A stretch of DNA of 64,000 nt from Enoplolaimus lenunculus (lineage: Eukaryota; Nematoda; Enoplea; Enoplida; Thoracostomopsidae): the NCBI GenBank assembly GCA_030248215.1, contig JASANG010003960.1, positions 1 through 64,000 on the forward strand. The letters are read 5' to 3'. Positions 59,205 to 64,000 of this stretch are shown piece after piece. Made by a program: the position numbers and the translations under genes. The notes under the pieces were generated by a model. It saw nothing but the letters and a program-made list of their open reading frames with translations. It ran no database searches and was not told the origin of the DNA. Each line of letters begins with the position of its first letter. The stretch's first letter is position 1.

Positions 59205-59945
59205 GGGTTGCGGTATACTTTTTTGACTTGCGGCGGCGTCAGCCGTACGGCGCCGTCCGATACCGTGCGTCACCCGTACGGTGCCGGCCGTCACGGTGAG
59301 GTATTGTACGCGAATAACTCACATAAGATAATGTTTAATGACAGACGGTAACGGACGGCGTCGTACGAGTGCGCACGGGGACGGACGGCGCCGTGCGGTT
59401 GACGGACGGTGACGGACGGTGCCGTACGGGTGACGGACGGTGACGGACGGTGCCGTACGGGTGACGGACGGTGACGGACGGTGCCGTACGGGTGACGGAC
59501 GGTGCCGTACGGGTGACGGACGGTGCCGTACGGGTGACGGACGGTGCCGTACGGGTGACGGACGGTGACGGACGGTGCCGTACGGGTGACGGACGGTGCC
59601 GTACGGGTGACGGACGGTGACGGACGGTGCCGTACGGGTGACGGACGGTGCCATACGGGTGATGGACGGTGCCGTACGGGTGACGGACGGTGACGGACGG
59701 GTGACGGACGGTGACGGACGGGTGACGGACGGTGTCATACGGGTGACGGACGGTGACGGACGGGTGACGGACGGGTGACGGACGGACGGGTGACGGACCA
59801 TGCGGTACGGGTGACGGACGGTGACGGACGGTGCCGTACGGGTGACGGACGGTGCCGTACGGGTGACGGACGGTGCCGTACGGGTGACGGACGGTGCCGT
59901 ACTGGCGACAGACGGCGCCAGACGTCGAGTATCGCGTAACCCTTA
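59205..59945. mobile_element. Family L element expanded by a 21/10-bp GC-rich minisatellite
   Basis: TTTTAGGGTTGCGGTATACT at the left, GTCGAGTATCGCGTAACCC at the right. Between them about 520 bases alternate GTGACGGACGGTGCCGTACGG (21 bases, named here only as the unit) and shorter GTGACGGACG units. The long frames on the minus strand are repeat artefacts. Confidence 0.85.
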
Positions 59946-59980
59946 GACGTACCCTCTCGGAATTAAAATCTTTCTTCATA

Positions 59981-60140
59981 CGCTGCAAAAAATGGTGAGT
60001 CAAATTCACTCTCTCCGAAATAGGATTTACGGCTACACATACTGAGTCGCACACGTTTGATTCTGGCGGAAACGAATTTGACTCAGTTTGTGTAGTCCCA
60101 AAAAGCCTATTTCGGCAAGAGTCAATATGACTCACGATTC
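59981..60140. mobile_element. Family C TIR element
   Basis: CGCTGCAAAAAATGGTGAGT at the left; the right end GTCAATATGACTCACGATTC is eroded. About 35 bases from the L element. Confidence 0.8.
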
Positions 60141-60626
60141 GTTGTCCGAAACCGGTGTTTTTCTCAACCTCTGGACCAACGTTTTATAAAAAGGCTACGA
60201 CGAATTGTGGCTGTTGAGATGGATTGCTACGGTAATCTTTGCAGCTTGCAGCGATCGAACCTAAAGTTGCAGCTTCCAGATCATATGAAACAGAAATTTT
60301 GACGGGATATATCATCATTCGAAAGTTCTGAAGACAAGCATTTTAACACGTTTTGGATTATCCACATAAATCAAGGCGATCCTTAAATGCTGTTTCTCGC
60401 GACAATATACCCTTCCGAACCAAAAATAATGTCTTCCAGTCCGCCCAGTTTCATTGACGACAATGCATGCGGTCGTAGTTGTATTATTCAGGAGGCATGA
60501 ATAAAGATTAAAGATAGTGCACAACGTTAAGCTATGATGGTAAACTTCGCATTGGATTGCGTTTTGAAAATTTATATTTGGAGCGTATAAACTTAGCTAT
60601 TTTACTAGTACTCCATTGTAGGTATA

Positions 60627-60985
60627 TGTCGTAGCCCAGGTCGTAATTAAGCCCATTTTCGAAATGGGCTAGTCGAGGGCGTAATTATGACTTGGGCTAG
60701 CCCACGGCGTCATTCTTTCTATGCGACATGTGCACGCCTTGTGGTTGGTTAGTACTTTAATGCTATACTCAAATGCGATTGGCTGTTGCGAATACTCTTT
60801 TCTGGTTAGTTAAGCAATCGCCAACTGTTGGCTACCAAACTGTTTTACTAAGTAAGGTGGAATCATGCAAGATTACGAGTATCAAGTAACCAATCAGAAA
60901 ACGCGCCGCTTTACCAGACATGATTTCGCCTTCGTGCCCAGTTCGAAATTGGGCTGAATTATGACATGGGCTACGACATATATAC
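60627..60985. mobile_element. Family N TIR element
   Basis: ATATGTCGTAGCCCAGGTCG at the left, GACATGGGCTACGACATATA at the right, with extra GCCCATTTTCGAAATGGGC hairpins. Single copy in the window. Confidence 0.8.
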
Positions 60986-61119
60986 TTTTAATATGTATAC
61001 AAACAACGTATTTACAGTTTTCTAACCCAAATAAAGATATTAGCCACATGTTTCCAAAACGCGTTGCACACAGAAGTTTTAAATATGTGTTTGAAATTAT
61101 TGCTGTTATTTCAAAGTAA

Positions 61120-61212
61120 GTTCAGCGCCGGAGCAGACAAGGGTGGGGAAGTCAGATACATTTTAAAACTTCGGCGGTTGGGTGGTATGGGGGGTGGTTG
61201 GTCCGTCCCTGA
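61120..61212. repeat. Family G fragment
   Basis: GCGCCGGAGCAG and TTTTAAAACTTCGGCGGTTG, as in the copies at 34022 and 14385. Confidence 0.55.
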
Positions 61213-61242
61213 GTATGTTATACTTTAAAAATGATACCATTA

Positions 61243-61445
61243 AACCCCGTTCACACGTGCAAATTTTTGTAGCGAGAACTCGCAGCTGCAATTTGCACGA
61301 AATACTTGCAGCTGCAAGTATTTTCAAAGGAACATTCCGATTGACGAATCAAACTGCAGATGCAAAAAAATTCAGTGAATAATTTGCAACTGCAAGAACT
61401 TCAGAGCTGCTTTGTGACCAAACTTGCACTTATAAATAGGGTTTT
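61243..61445. mobile_element. Family I element, short form
   Basis: CCCGTTCACACGTGCAAATT at the left, ATAAATAGGGTTTT at the right, ACTTGCAGCTGCAAGTATTT inside. About a quarter of the length of the 23.5-kb copy. Confidence 0.75.
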
Positions 61446-61555
61446 GATATGTAAGAAAAAGTTTAGAAGCTTTGTTTATTATTCATACAGCATACATGAA
61501 CATTTCATTTCTTGAGAAAAAACCACTGCAATATCGCAAACATCCTTAGAATTCT

Positions 61556-61743
61556 TGAGCCTAAGCCTAAGGCTTAGGCTTAAGCTTAGGATTAGGCTTA
61601 GGCTTAGACTTAGGATTAGGCTTAGGCTTAGACTTAGGCTTAGGCTTAGGCTTAGGCTTAGGAACTCATTTTTGCAACGCTTAGCCGTAGGCATAGGCTT
61701 CGGAATACGTTTAATCTACTGTTACGCCCCTTAAAGTAACATC
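61556..61743. mobile_element. Family B element, right half with long TTAGGC array
   Basis: The array is followed by ACTCATTTTTGCAACGCTTA and CCCCTTAAAGTAACATCGCCC. The left TIR is not seen. It lies about 115 bases upstream of the first receptor exon seen. Confidence 0.85.
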
Positions 61744-61860
61744 GCCCTCGCACATCACAGTAGCAAATCTTTTGTTCCATGCGAGGCGAAAGTATTTCCG
61801 GTGTGGGTCAAGAGTACAAAACGAAACCGCCGATTGACTAACATATATTTATTATTTCAG

Positions 61861-63285
61861 TGGAACCGGATCGAATTTCACCAGCCTGGACATTGAACCG
61901 AGACAGAATATTTTCGCCGCGCTTCTGCTGATTATACCAGTTATTACGGTGCTTGGAAATGCGATGGTGCTGATTTGTATCATACGCGAGCGATCGCTGC
62001 AAACAATCACTAATTATTTCCTGTTCAGTATGGCGGTTTCAGATGTTATGGTTGCTGTTCTTGTGATGCCATTTGCGGTATATGTTGAGGTGAGGCGAAA
62101 CATATTAAGAAAGGGTGTCGTCGGATAGGTTATAGGGATCAACCCTCGGATCACTGTTGTCATACGCGAGCGGTCACTCCAAAAACAATCAACATTCCTG
62201 TTCAGTATGACTGTTTCGGATGTAAATGGTTGTTGTTGTCGTTCTTGTGATGTCATGAAGTTTTGGACAATGTGAAAAAAACAGGGGCGGAACAGTATTA
62301 AAGCATATTCCAAGAGCCTAATGCCTAAGCCTAAGCCTAAGCATAAGAATGACTTAATTCCTAAGCCTAAGCCTTAGCCTAAGCCAAGCAAAAAACTGTC
62401 TGAAGCTGAAGTTTATTCTATTGCAGTCCCACAGAAAAACGTTGCGCCCCTGATCTTTTACATGGACCAAGTTGTTTGTTAAATTCATGACATTCATATT
62501 TCAGTTTTGGAATGGCAACTGGTATTTGGCACGAGGATTCTGTGACGTTTACATGTTTCTTGATGTTGCATTTAGCACTGCGTCAATATTGAATATGGTA
62601 TCAATTAGTTTAGACAGGTAAGGCATATTTCAACAGCATCAAATACGTACTGTCGATAGACCAACCAGAAATTTGAAATGATCGGACTGTGGAAAATTTT
62701 TTGCATATTTGAGCTTCTCATGACCTGCCCGAATCATTTCCGTCACAAAACTAAAATTTTTAGAAAATTCGCGTTTTTTTCGTCCCGCGGTTCCCTTACT
62801 CGTGTTGCGTTGCAACCGATACGTAAACATTTTCGTACGCTAACTCTACGTTAGGAAAAATTAATAGTAGGCACGGTCGTTCCCACGGGGCGGTGCATTG
62901 GAATCCGTGCCCCCCAAATTTGACTGGTGCCCCCCTCAAATTAACTCGATCTAAGTAAGCTAGAATTGCAAGGGCGCCGCAAAATTATTCGGTGGCCCTA
63001 AACGTAATTTTCTACGGACATCCTGGTACTAGGTTGCCGTTAAGACACGTTTTCGACGTCTACGACTAATGAATTTGAAACTTTCGGCCCTGTACAGTTT
63101 TATTTTGTTATTTTAAATTCGTTTGTTCAAATTTAAAATTAAAAATTATTACAGGTACATCGCTGTTAGTAATCCGTTACAGTACGCCAGGCATGCAACA
63201 TCGTCCAGCTCTAAACGTCGTGTTATTTTAACAATTCTCGCTGTATGGCTGCTCGCGTTTTCAATTGCGTCACCGATACCCTTTG
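61861..63285 (+). CDS. D2-like dopamine receptor, partial (TM1-TM4 exons)
   Basis: Class A amine GPCR exons: 61861-62089, 62505-62617 and 63155-63285, all GT-AG and in phase. Exon one gives an N-glycosylation site (NFT), TM1 with GNAMV (GN motif) and TM2 with MAVSDVMVAVLVMP (Asp2.50). Exon two gives FWNGNWYLARGFCDVYMFLD (Cys3.25, amine-binding Asp3.32), then STASILNMVSISLDR. Exon three completes DRY and reads YIAVSNPLQYARH, SSKRRVILTILAVWLLAFSI (TM4) and SPIPFG. LDV..STASILN, the DRY loop and SSKRRV before TM4 match D2-class receptors (D2/D3/D4, invertebrate Dop2/DOP-3) better than D1, octopamine or serotonin types. The first coding exon is not identified, and TM5-TM7 lie beyond the window. 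It should couple to Gi/o by family knowledge. Confidence 0.9.
62155..62255 (+). pseudogene. Decayed partial copy of the receptor TM1-TM2 exon
   Basis: About 100 bases inside the first receptor intron resemble exon 61861-62089. CATACGCGAGCGGTCACTCC matches CATACGCGAGCGATCGCTGC, followed by an AACAATCA block, CCTGTTCAGTATG, a GTTTC(A/G)GATGT block and GTTCTTGTGATG. Small insertions and deletions break the frame, and no donor GTGAGG is kept, so it is not a usable alternative exon. It looks like a local exon duplication that has since decayed. Confidence 0.8.
62270..62466. mobile_element. Family A element in the receptor intron
   Basis: AACAGGGGCGGAACAGTATT at the left, CCCTGATCTTTTACATGGACC at the right. 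It ends about 40 bases before the second receptor exon. Confidence 0.85.
62875..63025. repeat. Family P dispersed repeat in the receptor intron
   Basis: CCCCCCAAATTTGACTGGTG and AATTGCAAGGGCGCCGCAAA, matching 11140-11300. Confidence 0.6.
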
Positions 63286-63369
63286 GTAAAGTTGATCTGT
63301 TGTTGTTAACCCCCCCCCCCCATATTTCACAAATAATATTTCGTTATGTCTTTTATATTGGTTTGTTTC

Positions 63370-63605
63370 GGCCAATGTAAAGAACAGGGGCGGAACAGTA
63401 TTAGAAACATATTCCTAAGCCTAAGCCTAAGCCTATGCCTAAGCCTAAGCATAAGAAATAGTTAATTCCTAAGCCTAAGCCTAAGCGTAAGAATGAACAT
63501 ATTCCAAATTCTAAGCTTAAGCCAAGCAAAAGCTTAATCCAAAGCTTAAGCTTATTCTATTCCAGTACCATAGAAAAACTCTCCGCCCCTGATCTTTGCA
63601 TGGGC
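63370..63605. mobile_element. Family A element in the receptor intron
   Basis: GGCCAATGTAAAGAACAGGG at the left, CCCTGATCTTTGCATGGGC at the right, two CCTAAG blocks. Confidence 0.9.
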
Positions 63606-63848
63606 AGTTATTCCTATAGCTCTGACTCTTAAAAATTTTGTTTAACACATTTTCGGCTAATCTGTTTTCGAAAAATTATTCGCTTAATACTCAACGTGTC
63701 ATCTTTTCTAACTATAATTTGTTATTTAAAGCATCTTCGAACTAATCTACATATTTCGTCGCTTTAAATGCTTAAACCAAGTTTAGCTAAGTGGTTGCTT
63801 AAGCTTCTAATGATCCCTCCTTGGTCCGCCTATGTATTTAATAATACT

Positions 63849-64000
63849 GTATTGACCCGAATAAGAGGGGCAGGGGTAATAAGAAGGGGTCCCCATTTTG
63901 AGTCCGAATCAATAGGCGTCCGTATCCCTAAGAAGAGTCCGTAAGCGGATAGAGTCCCTAACCCTAATTAGAGTCCATAAATGTCAATTAACCCTAGTTG
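63849..64000 (+). mobile_element. Family E TIR element, cut by the window end
   Basis: CTGTATTGACCCGAATAAGA at the left and CCTAAGAAGAGTCCGTAAGC. About 300 bases would lie beyond the window. Confidence 0.85.

Noticed and set aside
59319-60135. Minus-strand frames of 160 and 266 codons (HPYGTVRHP repeats)
   Set aside because: Artefact of the 21/10-base minisatellite inside family L; no start context or splice sites.

Overview
This is a eukaryotic nuclear window. It holds many short exons with GT-AG introns, three partly or fully reconstructable animal genes plus one uncharacterised gene, and a very high load of short terminal-inverted-repeat (TIR) elements. GAPDH split into eleven coding exons and a D2-class amine receptor point to a bilaterian invertebrate. 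The abundant internal TTAGGC hexamer is the nematode telomere unit, which hints at a nematode-like or other ecdysozoan genome. Here the hexamer sits inside dispersed elements, so it is only a weak taxonomic clue. All gene models come from reading splice sites, phase and translation by eye.

Layout. 1-3.8 kb is a large fold-back duplication. 3.8-16 kb has no gene I can support, only repeats. 16.0-20.3 kb (+) is the 3' part of a Ser/Arg/Thr-rich protein I do not recognise. 22.8-30.3 kb (-) is a seven-exon gene for a predicted secreted protein of 425 residues; its splice phases agree throughout and it is the most interesting gene here. 32.3-42.3 kb (-) is a complete GAPDH gene (340 residues). 42.3-61.8 kb is gene-poor and repeat-rich. 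61.9-63.3 kb (+) carries three exons (TM1 to TM4) of a D2-like dopamine receptor that continues beyond the window.

Repeats. Families are lettered A, B, C and so on in the entries. A and B have TIRs starting GGCC, 8-bp target duplications and TTAGGC arrays inside. C, D and E have TIRs starting CACTG or CTGTAG at TA targets. F starts GGCCCGTAGCCA. L has GC-rich minisatellites inside TIRs. One element looks piggyBac-like: a TTAA target and CCC...GGG ends around a tRNA-like core. Nested insertions give a partial order of activity: F before A, and A before the piggyBac-like element and an unrelated TIR element. No transposase, reverse transcriptase, LTR element or viral gene was recognised, so all these elements look non-autonomous. 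No CRISPR, rRNA or convincing intact tRNA gene was seen.

The genes share no obvious pathway: glycolysis (GAPDH), aminergic signalling (receptor) and two proteins of unknown role.
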